Shown: piece after piece, positions 1 through 8,042 of the stretch
Layout: each line of letters starts with the position of its first letter
How positions within the stretch are numbered: the stretch's first letter is position 1
NCBI GenBank assembly: GCA_017935675.1
Contig: JAGBHE010000042.1
Coordinates: 1-60,312 of the forward strand
Origin: Clostridia bacterium
GTDB lineage: Bacteria > Bacillota > Clostridia > UBA1381
Length of the DNA: 60,312 bases
Direction of reading: 5' to 3'
Made by a program: the position numbers and the translations under genes
The notes under the pieces: generated by a model
What the model saw: the letters and a program-made list of their open reading frames with translations, nothing else
Databases searched by the model: none
What the model was told of the DNA's origin: nothing

Positions 1-63
1 AAAAAAGGACTGTTTCACAAGTATGCGTACAGCGTACACAATATTTGTGAAGCAGTCCCTCGT
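1..63 (-). terminator. Long-hairpin terminator after thrC
   Basis: Read on the minus strand, the arms around 49-62 and 7-20 pair (GGGACTG with CAGTCC, then TTCACAA with TTGTGAA). The stem is imperfect, the top is GTAC-rich, and a run of T follows (A run at 1-6). It lies directly downstream of the thrC stop, so it probably ends the pgi-thrC transcript. Confidence 0.7.
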
Positions 64-73
64 CTCCTGCTAA

Positions 74-1576
74 TCAGCCGATTTGCAGGAAATCACTTAC
101 TACCTGAATCATTTCCTCTTTCTCACACACCGTATTAAACAGCTTCGCCTTATTCTTTAGCTCGGCAAGGCTTCTCGGTATCTCCATTCCGCTTTCCTCC
201 GAAAGCTCCGCAAGCAGTGAAAATTCATCCTTCCCTGCCACTGCTCCGTGTCCCGACAATGCTATCAGCACGCTCTGGTTAAACTTGAACGGGCTTGCCG
301 TTGACGCTATTACCGTCTTCGTTGTATCTCCCGTCTTCTGTCTATATTCGTCATACACAGCTTTTGCCACTGCTGTATGCGTATCCATTACGTAGCCGTA
401 CTCCTCGCTGCATTTCTTTATCGCTGCCATTGTCTCGTCATCGTCTGCACAGCCGCCTGCAAATAGGCGTGTTATCTCTGCTTTTACGCTTTCCGATACC
501 TCATATCTGCCTTTTTCCGCAAGCTCCTTCATCCAGCCTGCGGTTTCCTCATCATTTTCTCCGCACAGGATATACAGAAATCTTTCAAGGTTACTTGATA
601 TCAATATATCCATTGACGGTGAAATTGTTGTGTGGAAGCTTCTGTTTTTATCATACACTCCCGTATTTATGAAATCGGTAAGTACGTTATTCTTATTCGA
701 CGCACAGATGAATCTGTTTACCGGCAGACCCATCTTGTATGCATAATATGCCGCTAAGATATTTCCGAAGTTTCCTGTCGGAACAACGACATTGATTTTC
801 TCGCCGTTTTTGATTTCATTTGCTGATAAAAGGTCGGCATATGCCGAGAAGTAGTAGACTATCTGCGGTACCAGGCGGCCCCAGTTGATTGAGTTTGCAC
901 TGGAAAGCTTAAACCTGTTATTTCCCAAAAGCTCTTTGTATGCTTCGTCAGTGAAGATTTTCTTTACGCCGCTTTGTGCATCGTCAAAGTTTCCTTTCAC
1001 AGCTGCTACGCCTACATTATTTCCTTCCTGCGTTACCATCTGCAGCTTCTGGATTTCCGAAACACCGTTATCGGGGTAGAATACAACGATTCGTGTTCCG
1101 CTTACATCACGGAAGCCCTCCAGGGCTGCTTTTCCTGTATCGCCTGAGGTTGCTACCAGTATTACCACTTCATCCTCTTCTCCGGTCTTTTTCATTGATG
1201 TTGTCAAAAGGTGCGGCAATATCTGAAGTGCCATATCCTTGAAGGCACAAGTTGGACCGTGCCACAGCTCAAGTATATATTCCGCATCATTCAGCTTATA
1301 CACCGGAGCTATGTTATCTGTTCCGAACTTTTCCTTTGTATATGCTTTCATAATACATTCTGATAGCTCGTCTTCTGTGAAATCTGTCAGGAATTTCGAC
1401 AGGATAACCTTTGCTCTGGCTCTGTAGTTCATGCCGGTAAGCTCTGCGATTTCAGTTTCCTTCATTTGCGGTATGCTTTCCGGTACGAATAGTCCTCCCT
1501 CCTCGGACAGACCTTTTTTTATTGCTTCTGCCGAGCTTATGGAGATTTGGCTGTTTCTTGTACTTTTGTATTGCAT
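74..1576 (-). CDS. thrC: Threonine synthase
   Basis: A 500-residue PLP enzyme that converts O-phosphohomoserine to threonine in the cytoplasm, the last step of threonine synthesis. The N-terminus (YKSTR, then GLSEEGGLFVPE) is typical of the long bacterial ThrC class. The PLP lysine is in HGPTCAFKD (K113), and VATSGDTGKAALEGF is the phosphate-binding loop. Family assignment is very secure and the length is normal. The ATG has an AAAGGA site about 11 nt upstream. It is the last gene of a minus-strand operon, 25 bp after the P-loop gene, and is followed by a hairpin terminator. Confidence 0.96.
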   Translation of the reverse strand: MQYKSTRNSQISISSAEAIKKGLSEEGGLFVPESIPQMKETEIAELTGMNYRARAKVILSKFLTDFTEDELSECIMKAYTKEKFGTDNIAPVYKLNDAEYILELWHGPTCAFKDMALQILPHLLTTSMKKTGEEDEVVILVATSGDTGKAALEGFRDVSGTRIVVFYPDNGVSEIQKLQMVTQEGNNVGVAAVKGNFDDAQSGVKKIFTDEAYKELLGNNRFKLSSANSINWGRLVPQIVYYFSAYADLLSANEIKNGEKINVVVPTGNFGNILAAYYAYKMGLPVNRFICASNKNNVLTDFINTGVYDKNRSFHTTISPSMDILISSNLERFLYILCGENDEETAGWMKELAEKGRYEVSESVKAEITRLFAGGCADDDETMAAIKKCSEEYGYVMDTHTAVAKAVYDEYRQKTGDTTKTVIASTASPFKFNQSVLIALSGHGAVAGKDEFSLLAELSEESGMEIPRSLAELKNKAKLFNTVCEKEEMIQVVSDFLQIG

Positions 1577-1601
1577 TTTGCGTGCGTTCCTTTCGAGAGT
1601 T

Positions 1602-2012
1602 TTACTTTGTGTACTTCTTGATGTATTCAGGAGCAGCTTCTGCGTCTACCGAAACAGACAGCTCAAAGTTTATGTCAAACTTCTTGCCTGTTTCATCAAG
1701 CTTTGTCAAAAATTCTTCAAAGCCCTCCGTTGTTTTTACTATTTTCAGCGTTCCGTCTACGAAGATATTTGTTATATCATAGTTTCCGCTGATGATTCCG
1801 CAGATAAAGCCCAGAAATTCATCCCATGAGGTTATATCGAAATCTGATGTATCAGCCATTCTTACCTTTGAGCTGATATCGTACATGTTCTGCTTTGTGT
1901 TGTTGCTGATAAATACTACGTTTCCCTCGGCACTTGTTACCGATTCATTTACGTTTGCTATCAGCACCTTTGTTTTTCCTGTTCCCTTTGTTCCGATTAG
2001 AAGTTTTACCAT
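1602..2012 (-). CDS. Small P-loop (Walker A) protein of unknown function
   Basis: A 136-residue protein beginning with a clear Walker A motif (GTKGTGKT, residues 7-14). This is followed by a short Rossmann-like half: V-V-F-I-S strand near residue 34 and N-I-F-V-D near residue 84, which may act as Walker B. It is much shorter than a full ATPase and has no membrane segment. It sits between pgi and thrC with an AGGAGGAG ribosome site, so it is probably co-transcribed. I do not recognise a named family. A nucleotide-binding or nucleoid-type role is possible, but the sequence supports only P-loop binding. Confidence 0.8.
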   Translation of the reverse strand: MVKLLIGTKGTGKTKVLIANVNESVTSAEGNVVFISNNTKQNMYDISSKVRMADTSDFDITSWDEFLGFICGIISGNYDITNIFVDGTLKIVKTTEGFEEFLTKLDETGKKFDINFELSVSVDAEAAPEYIKKYTK

Positions 2013-2050
2013 ATCGTTCTCCTCCTTTTTGTTTTTGTTACATTTGTCAC

Positions 2051-3403
2051 TTATATGCCCAGTCGTTTTTCAAGTTCTGCCTTATCCTCTTCATAGCCCG
2101 GTTTTCCCAATAGGGCAAACATATTTTTCTTGTATGCCTCTACTCCCGGCTGATTGAATGGATTTACGCCCAGCAGATAGCCTGATATTCCGCAGGCCTT
2201 TTCAAAGAAATATACCAGCATTCCGAAGCTGTATTCATCAAGCCTCGGTACGCTCACCGTCAGGTTTGGTACACCTCCGTCGGTATGAGCAAGACATACT
2301 CCCTCTGATGCTTTTTTGTTTACGTAGTTCATTGTCTTGCCTGCAAGGAAGTTCAATCCGTCTATGTTTTCTGCATCTTCTTCTATTCCTATATCTTTTT
2401 TCGGTTCTTCAACCAGTATTGCAGTTTCAAACAGAATCCGTCTTCCCTCCTGTATATATTGACCCATTGAGTGCAGATCTGTTGAAAAATCTGCAGCTGC
2501 CGGGAAAATACCTTTTCCGTCCTTGCCCTCTGATTCGCCGTAAAGCTGTTTCCACCATTCGGCAAAAAAGTGGAGAGCAGGCTCAAAGTTTACCATCATT
2601 TCAATACTCTTGCCTTTTCTTAAAAGTGCATTTCGGCAGGCTGCGTATTGATAGCATTCGTTTTCTTCAACGTTCGGGTTTGCATATAGCTTTTGTGCAG
2701 CTGCTGCTCCCGACATAATTGCGTCTATATCTATTCCTGCTGCCGCTATCGGTAAAAGTCCTACTGCTGTTAATACCGAGAATCGTCCGCCTACATCATC
2801 GCTTATTACAAAGCTTTCGTAGCCCTCCTTATCGGCAAGGCTCTTTAATGCTCCGCGTTTTGCGTCGGTTGTTGCATAGATTCTGCCTCTTGCTTCTTCC
2901 TTTCCGTACTTCTTCTCCAAAAGCTCACGGAATATTCTGAACGCGATTGCTGGCTCGGTTGTTGTTCCCGATTTTGAGATTACATTTACCGAAAAATCCT
3001 TCCCGTCTACTGCTTCGATAAGGTCTGACATGTAGGTTGAGCTTATGCTGTTTCCCGCATAAAGTATCAGCGGTCCGTTTCTCTTTTCCTTATCTATGGT
3101 GTTGTAGAAGGAATGGCTGAGCATTTCAATCGCTGCTCTTGCTCCCAAATATGAGCCGCCTATTCCTATTACGATGAGGATTTCGGAATCCTTCCTGATT
3201 TTTTCTGCCGCTTTTTTTATTCTTGCAAATTCTTCCTTGTCATAATTTGTGGGAAGCTCTACCCAACCTAAAAAATCATTGCCTGCTCCTGTTTTTTCAT
3301 GGAGCATGTCGTGTGCACACCTTATATATTCTTTCATACCCATTATTTCATGCTCTGAAACAAACGGGGCTGCTTTTTTGTAACTGAATCTGATTTTTTC
3401 CAC
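2051..3403 (-). CDS. pgi: Glucose-6-phosphate isomerase
   Basis: A 450-residue cytoplasmic glycolytic enzyme that interconverts glucose 6-phosphate and fructose 6-phosphate. It is the short Gram-positive form. Visible motifs are the SIS-type phosphate loop [37 protein letters not shown], and the C-terminal [14 protein letters not shown] carrying the catalytic lysine. Translation starts at GTG (3401-3403), preceded by GGAGGT about 9 nt upstream; no in-frame ATG fits as well. It is the first gene of the pgi/P-loop/thrC operon, behind the promoter at 3439-3467. Confidence 0.96.
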   Translation of the reverse strand: MEKIRFSYKKAAPFVSEHEIMGMKEYIRCAHDMLHEKTGAGNDFLGWVELPTNYDKEEFARIKKAAEKIRKDSEILIVIGIGGSYLGARAAIEMLSHSFYNTIDKEKRNGPLILYAGNSISSTYMSDLIEAVDGKDFSVNVISKSGTTTEPAIAFRIFRELLEKKYGKEEARGRIYATTDAKRGALKSLADKEGYESFVISDDVGGRFSVLTAVGLLPIAAAGIDIDAIMSGAAAAQKLYANPNVEENECYQYAACRNALLRKGKSIEMMVNFEPALHFFAEWWKQLYGESEGKDGKGIFPAAADFSTDLHSMGQYIQEGRRILFETAILVEEPKKDIGIEEDAENIDGLNFLAGKTMNYVNKKASEGVCLAHTDGGVPNLTVSVPRLDEYSFGMLVYFFEKACGISGYLLGVNPFNQPGVEAYKKNMFALLGKPGYEEDKAELEKRLGI

Positions 3404-3438
3404 TTCTCTTTTACCTCCGCGTCTTTTATGCTATCTAT

Positions 3439-3467
3439 ATTTTAATACAATTCTCCTCATAAATCAA
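3439..3467 (-). promoter_or_regulatory. Sigma-A-type promoter of pgi operon
   Basis: On the minus strand, TTGATT (3462-3467), a 17-bp spacer and TAAAAT (3439-3444) lie about 35 bp before the pgi GTG. The upstream stretch 3470-3690 is AT-rich and shows no convincing gene. Confidence 0.75.
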
Positions 3468-3693
3468 GTTTTTTTCCATTTTTGTTTCCTTTTTGTGCAT
3501 ATTTGTTTTTTTATATGATTTTTTATGGGGAATACAAATAAACAGGATATATATTTACCATATTTTTGATATTTCTCTTCCCCTTAACTTAACAAAATAA
3601 ATCATCGAAATACAAGGCAAAAAAGGGGCACTCCGAAAGGCCTTGGCATTTTTGAGAAAAGGAGGTGCAGCATGGCGTGCGAGCAATTGTTGC

Positions 3694-3725
3694 ACAAAAA
3701 TTCGGAGCAAGCTTAGCTTGCTCCG
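3694..3725 (-). terminator. Terminator of tRNA-Leu
   Basis: A perfect 10-bp hairpin (CGGAGCAAGC / GCTTGCTCCG, 3703-3725) starts just past the tRNA CCA end and is followed on the minus strand by AATTTTTG. Confidence 0.8.
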
Positions 3726-3728
3726 ACG

Positions 3729-3817
3729 TGGTGCCCAAGGCCGGGGTCGAACCGGCACGGGAATCTCTTCCCACAGGATTTTAAGTCCTGGGCGTCTGCC
3801 AATTCCGCCACTTGGGC
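3729..3817 (-). tRNA. tRNA-Leu (anticodon UAA)
   Basis: An 89-nt class II tRNA with encoded CCA (3729-3731). Acceptor GCCCAAG pairs with CTTGGGC, with discriminator A. The D-loop has GGCAGACGC, the anticodon loop is CTTAAAA within a CAGGA/TCCTG stem, the variable arm is long, and the T-loop is GGTTCGACCCC. The anticodon UAA reads UUA/UUG. Confidence 0.96.
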
Positions 3818-3838
3818 ATTAATTATACAACATGAAAA

Positions 3839-3867
3839 ATTATACTACAAAAATGTTTGTTTGTCAA
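3839..3867 (-). promoter_or_regulatory. Consensus promoter of tRNA-Leu
   Basis: TTGACA (3862-3867), a 17-bp spacer and TATAAT (3839-3844) lie on the minus strand, about 22 bp upstream of the mature tRNA 5' end. Both hexamers match consensus perfectly. Confidence 0.88.
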
Positions 3868-3916
3868 GGGATTTTTTTCATTTCAGGTTTTTTATTTTTC
3901 ATATGGCACAATTAGT

Positions 3917-3950
3917 GTAAAAAGCAGACCGATTGCAAATTCGATCTGCT
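3917..3950 (-). terminator. Terminator after DUF975 gene
   Basis: The minus-strand hairpin AGCAGATCG.../...CGGTCTGCT (3923-3950, one G-U pair) is followed by TTTTTAC, a few bases after the stop codon of the upstream gene. Confidence 0.8.
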
Positions 3951-3956
3951 GAGTTT

Positions 3957-4568
3957 TTACATATATATTGTATTGTTTGTTTGAGGTCTGTCTTTTATTT
4001 CGTTATAGAAGTTTGCGAGTGTTGCCTGATGGTACGGGAAAACATAGATTCCTGCAATTCCGCAGGTTACAGAGCATAGCAGAAACCAGCCAACGAAGGA
4101 TAATTCAAGCACAAACAGTTCCATTTTGTGTCCCTCCATAATACGCATACTTTCTTTTATTGCATCTTGCGGGGACATATAATATTCATTTTCCGCAAGA
4201 ATGTACGGTGCCATCGAATACGAAAGACCCTTTATTATTCCCGGAACAATTAAAAGCAGTGACCACAAGAAGGTGAATACACTTATCAGGATATTTACAA
4301 TGACGGCATTTCCACATAGGCGTGAGTTTTTGAAAATATCAAATAAATCCTTAAATTCAGGAAATATTCCCCTTGAAAGTGCAAGAAAGATTATGATAAT
4401 CTGGATTTGGAACAATGAGCCTGCTACAAAGCTTAAAAGCGTGCCGACTGCGGGGATGAGTCCCAATATGGAGGAAATCACAACCACAGCTATATAAATC
4501 AGCAGAAATACACCCAACTGTCCCGATATTTGCTGCTTTGCCAATTCCTTTAGTTTGATTCTATCCAT
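3957..4568 (-). CDS. DUF975 family integral membrane protein
   Basis: A 203-residue protein with about five hydrophobic segments (around residues 19-45, 52-68, 90-110, 118-128 and 152-180). The signature near the middle, IVPGIIKGLSYSMAPYILAENE, followed by A-I-K-E-S-M-R-I-M-E-G-H-K, is typical of the DUF975 family of Firmicutes membrane proteins. Their function is not established. It is monocistronic between its own promoter (4599-4627) and terminator. The ATG has an AAGGAG site. Confidence 0.85.
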   Translation of the reverse strand: MDRIKLKELAKQQISGQLGVFLLIYIAVVVISSILGLIPAVGTLLSFVAGSLFQIQIIIIFLALSRGIFPEFKDLFDIFKNSRLCGNAVIVNILISVFTFLWSLLLIVPGIIKGLSYSMAPYILAENEYYMSPQDAIKESMRIMEGHKMELFVLELSFVGWFLLCSVTCGIAGIYVFPYHQATLANFYNEIKDRPQTNNTIYM

Positions 4569-4598
4569 TTTTATTTCTCCTTGTTAGTTTGTATATTT

Positions 4599-4627
4599 AC
4601 ACTATCATAAAACAAAAAATTTGTCAA
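4599..4627 (-). promoter_or_regulatory. Promoter of DUF975 gene
   Basis: TTGACA (4622-4627), a 17-bp spacer and TAGTGT (4599-4604) lie on the minus strand, about 30 bp before the ATG. Confidence 0.72.
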
Positions 4628-4685
4628 TATTAATATAATGAATCTTTTGGAATTTTATATGTATTACCCTTCTGTTCATCAGTCT

Positions 4686-6281
4686 TTAAAAAACTATTTC
4701 GATCTCCTCAGGAGCCATAACCTTTGTATCAACTTTACCGTTCACCTTTTTATGTTCAATAGTTATATTACCATACAGTGTAGGATATGTTCCCTTAACC
4801 CACTTCAAATCACCCAGATTTGGATTTATCCTGACCATTCTGCATCCCGGCTCTAATATTTCTATTCCAAGCACTCTTTGAGATAAAAATGCAGTAGGAC
4901 CGCTCGCCCAACCATGACACAGGCTATGCCTGAATTGCTTATAGCAGTACCTTCCGAAATCTCCGTGAATATCCTTCATTCCCGCAGGCGTTACCACGTC
5001 AATTCCTGCAGAATTTTTTATCCATTCAACATCAAAATCCTCCCAGAAGGTCGTTGCACCCAGCTTAATCATGCCGCCCCAATATTCCCGGATTATGTCC
5101 AAAGCATCGTTAAAATCACCCAGCCGTGCCTTTGCAAGAAGAACATAGTACCCCAAAAAGCAAGACATATCTTTTGCTGAATTTCCCTCAAGCATTTCCC
5201 TTGCATCGTCAGAAGGTCTACCTGATAGCAGCGTAAGTGCAGCAATCCGTTTATTTAGTCTCTCTTCCACCTTCATTGCCCTCAGTCCTTGTGCATAAGC
5301 TTCGGCTTTTTGAGCATATGCCTCCTCACCAAGAATGTCAAACAATCTCGCCGCACAGTCAAGTCCCATGCAGAAAACTGCCTTTACTCCCTCTATTTCA
5401 CATGATGTTTCCTTGCTGCTCCAGTCTACAAACCTTTCTGAAGCCCTGCCGTCAAATCCGTCATCAATCCACTTTATTGCATGTTCTGTCAGCTTTTTTA
5501 AATACGCCTTCTGCTCATACAGGTATTCAATATTACCCCAATGCATGTACCAGTCATGGTGAATAATTACCCACCACATGCTATATGTAGCAATGCCATT
5601 CATCCATTTTTCGGATGGAGTTTCATTCTTAATAAAATCAAGACTTTGGGGTACGCTTTCATCATTCCCGAAAACTGCATTGATTGTAGCCACTTCAGAA
5701 TGCATATCTCCAATCCAAACAAGCCTGTCCCGCTTTACTCCGTCCCAGACAAACTCATGCATATTAAGATGCACAGTATACGCTCCCGTTTTCCATATTT
5801 CGTTTATCAGCTCATCATTACATTCAAAAGAACCCTTGTATTCAAGCTCTTTTATATCAGTCTCTGCCTTTAGCGACTTTACAAAAATATCTGAATCCAC
5901 AGCCTCAAGCTTAACAAATCGGAATCCGGTGTTTCCGTATCTGAAGGTTGACATACTGCTCACTTCCACTATTGTATCACGCACCGAATGATTGTTTGTA
6001 GCATTTTTATACCCTAAAGTGCTTAACGACTCCATTACGCTTTCGCCAAATACAATACGGCATTTACCGCAGTCAGGAAAATTAGATGTCTTCTGAACAG
6101 CTGCAATTATTCCGCCGCATAATTCCTTGCCGAAATCAACCAAGACAAATCCGCCTTTTTTGATTACCGTACAATCGTCCGACGTAAAATTTGTCTGCAA
6201 CGGCTTTTCTTCCAAAAGTCTTTCAACACTCTCCGTATTTTCAGCCAATACAATACGGCATGGCATGATGTATTTTTCCAT
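4686..6281 (-). CDS. Alpha-L-rhamnosidase, GH78 type, no signal peptide
   Basis: A protein of about 531 residues, predicted to remove terminal alpha-L-rhamnose from oligosaccharides in the cytoplasm. An N-terminal beta region (to about residue 150) contains FRYGNTGFRFVKL. The alpha/alpha-barrel then starts with the GH78 hallmark DGVKRDRLVWIGDMH, and the HDWYMHWGN and HGWASGPTAFLSQRVLG motifs follow. It is shorter than typical GH78 enzymes because the extra N-terminal beta domains are missing. The ATG at 6281 is preferred (AAAGG 9 nt upstream); an in-frame TTG lies 9 nt earlier. It is the last gene of the polysaccharide run, 34 bp after the GH2 gene. No clear terminator is visible downstream. 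Confidence 0.88.
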   Translation of the reverse strand: MEKYIMPCRIVLAENTESVERLLEEKPLQTNFTSDDCTVIKKGGFVLVDFGKELCGGIIAAVQKTSNFPDCGKCRIVFGESVMESLSTLGYKNATNNHSVRDTIVEVSSMSTFRYGNTGFRFVKLEAVDSDIFVKSLKAETDIKELEYKGSFECNDELINEIWKTGAYTVHLNMHEFVWDGVKRDRLVWIGDMHSEVATINAVFGNDESVPQSLDFIKNETPSEKWMNGIATYSMWWVIIHHDWYMHWGNIEYLYEQKAYLKKLTEHAIKWIDDGFDGRASERFVDWSSKETSCEIEGVKAVFCMGLDCAARLFDILGEEAYAQKAEAYAQGLRAMKVEERLNKRIAALTLLSGRPSDDAREMLEGNSAKDMSCFLGYYVLLAKARLGDFNDALDIIREYWGGMIKLGATTFWEDFDVEWIKNSAGIDVVTPAGMKDIHGDFGRYCYKQFRHSLCHGWASGPTAFLSQRVLGIEILEPGCRMVRINPNLGDLKWVKGTYPTLYGNITIEHKKVNGKVDTKVMAPEEIEIVF

Positions 6282-6315
6282 CTCGATCAACCTTTCTTCA
6301 TCTTAATAGTATCAA

Positions 6316-8028
6316 TTAGTCTTCAATTTTTGCTTTTCTGCTATTGATTTTTTTAATAATCTCAGGATTGAATTTTGCTTTTCTTGAATATGTGTAAAGT
6401 CCGTTTACCTCCTGCTCAATATCATAAAGCTGAGTGTAACAGAAACCAAAGATTTTATAATTATCAAGAAGTGCATTTGTAAGTCCTTCATACCGCTTTA
6501 TAAATTCTTCTTTTGTCTTAGGTGCATTACCGTACCCCCAGCCGTTTACGCCGTTATCCTCTACCCACCTGATACCGCCGTATTCGCTGGCAAACAGTGC
6601 CTCACCGCCATAATGCTGTTTACCACGCCACCTGTCCTCTCTTTCGGTCTGGTCTACAACAACTCCTTCGGTCATTATCCTGTCAAAACGCTCCTTGAAA
6701 TTATCAACATCCTGCTCATAATCATGAAAATCATAAATATCGGTTATTACATGGAAATTTCCGCTCGTATCTATGCACGGACGTGTTGTATCGAGCAGCT
6801 TTGTTGTTTTATATGTAAGCTCTATTATCTCGTCACGCTGCTTTCTTCCGTCCACGTCCCAGGTTTCATTAAACGGACACCAACCGATAATTGCAGGATG
6901 ATTAAAATCGCGTTCTATCGCTTCCTCCCATTCCCTTAAGAATATTGCCAATGCCGCATGGTCAGAGTGGTCGAGTCCCCAGTTTGCATATTCGCCCCAC
7001 ACCATGTATCCCATCTTGTCACAATGATATAGAAATCTTGGTTCAAAAACCTTCTGATGAAGTCTTGCACCGTTAAATCCCATATCAAGAGAAATCTGAA
7101 TGTCGTTTATCATTGCAGCCTCACTCGGAGCTGTATAAAGTCCGTCGGGATAATATCCCTGATCAAGAACTGTACGCTGAAAAACGCTTTTACCGTTTAA
7201 CATAAACTTCATACCGTCAAGCTGCACACTGCGTAAGCCAAAATAGCTCGTTACTTCATCCTCGCCATAAATAAGCTTCAGGTCATACAGTCTTCCTTCA
7301 CCCGGCTCCCAAAGATGAGTTTCCTCCAGATACAGCGTAGCATCTGCGTTTTCACCGCAGTTTTTACAAGCTGCACGTCCCACCTCGCGACCTTCATAAT
7401 ACGCGACTACCGTAAGTTCTGCCGAGCCGCTTACTAAAGCTTTTATATTTACTTTACTGTTCACGGCATCAGGATAGTACTTCACCTTCTTTATATGTAC
7501 TTCAGGTACATACTCTATCCATACCGTCTGCCATATTCCTGTAATCCTTGTGTAATCGCAATGATGCGAATAGTAAAGCGAGGACTGCTTTCCACGGGGC
7601 TGACGACCCGTTCGGGTATCATCCTCAGCATTGATAATCACTGTATTTTCTCCTATATTTACAAGGTCTGTGATATCAAACGAGAATGAAGTGTAGCCTC
7701 CCAAATGCTCTCCCGCTTTATGCCCGTTAATATATACTGTTGCAAAATAGTCACAGGCACCTATATGCAGAATAATACGCTTTTCCTTGTCCTTAATGTT
7801 TACAGTTCTTTTATACCATACCGAGTTAAGAAAATCAGTGTCACCAATGCCGGAAAGTACACTTTCCGGGCAAAATGGCACCGTAATTTTGCCGCTAAGA
7901 CTTTCTGCCTCATAAAGCTTTCGGTCCTTTCCGCTTACACTTTTATCTATCTCAAATTCCCATACTCCGTTTAAATTCTCCCAGTTTTTTCTTTCAAACT
8001 GAGGATTTGGATGCTCTGCTCTTAACAT
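6316..8028 (-). CDS. Glycoside hydrolase family 2 enzyme
   Basis: A 570-residue cytoplasmic GH2 enzyme (beta-galactosidase/beta-glucuronidase superfamily). Domains are an N-terminal jelly-roll (PQFERKNWENLNGVWEFE; GGYTSFSFDIT), an Ig-like domain, and a TIM barrel. The acid/base is in GWCPFNETWD (E388) and the nucleophile in FASEYGG (E482). The frame opens at 8046, but the ATG at 8028 has GGGAG 7 nt upstream and gives the usual family N-terminus, so I chose it. It is directly coupled to the upstream GH106-like gene. Exact sugar specificity (galactose, glucuronate or arabinose) cannot be read from sequence; the context suggests pectin side chains. Confidence 0.88.
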   Translation of the reverse strand: MLRAEHPNPQFERKNWENLNGVWEFEIDKSVSGKDRKLYEAESLSGKITVPFCPESVLSGIGDTDFLNSVWYKRTVNIKDKEKRIILHIGACDYFATVYINGHKAGEHLGGYTSFSFDITDLVNIGENTVIINAEDDTRTGRQPRGKQSSLYYSHHCDYTRITGIWQTVWIEYVPEVHIKKVKYYPDAVNSKVNIKALVSGSAELTVVAYYEGREVGRAACKNCGENADATLYLEETHLWEPGEGRLYDLKLIYGEDEVTSYFGLRSVQLDGMKFMLNGKSVFQRTVLDQGYYPDGLYTAPSEAAMINDIQISLDMGFNGARLHQKVFEPRFLYHCDKMGYMVWGEYANWGLDHSDHAALAIFLREWEEAIERDFNHPAIIGWCPFNETWDVDGRKQRDEIIELTYKTTKLLDTTRPCIDTSGNFHVITDIYDFHDYEQDVDNFKERFDRIMTEGVVVDQTEREDRWRGKQHYGGEALFASEYGGIRWVEDNGVNGWGYGNAPKTKEEFIKRYEGLTNALLDNYKIFGFCYTQLYDIEQEVNGLYTYSRKAKFNPEIIKKINSRKAKIED

Positions 8029-8042
8029 AACCAATCTCCCTT

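Noticed and set aside
295..672. Long opposite-strand open frames over thrC, pgi and other genes
   Set aside because: They are shadows of real genes, with low-complexity Leu/Ser/Pro-rich translations and no ribosome sites.
3674..3718. Plus-strand mini-ORF (14 codons from ATG) after AAAGGAGGT beside tRNA-Leu
   Set aside because: Too short, overlaps the tRNA terminator hairpin and has no promoter in that direction.
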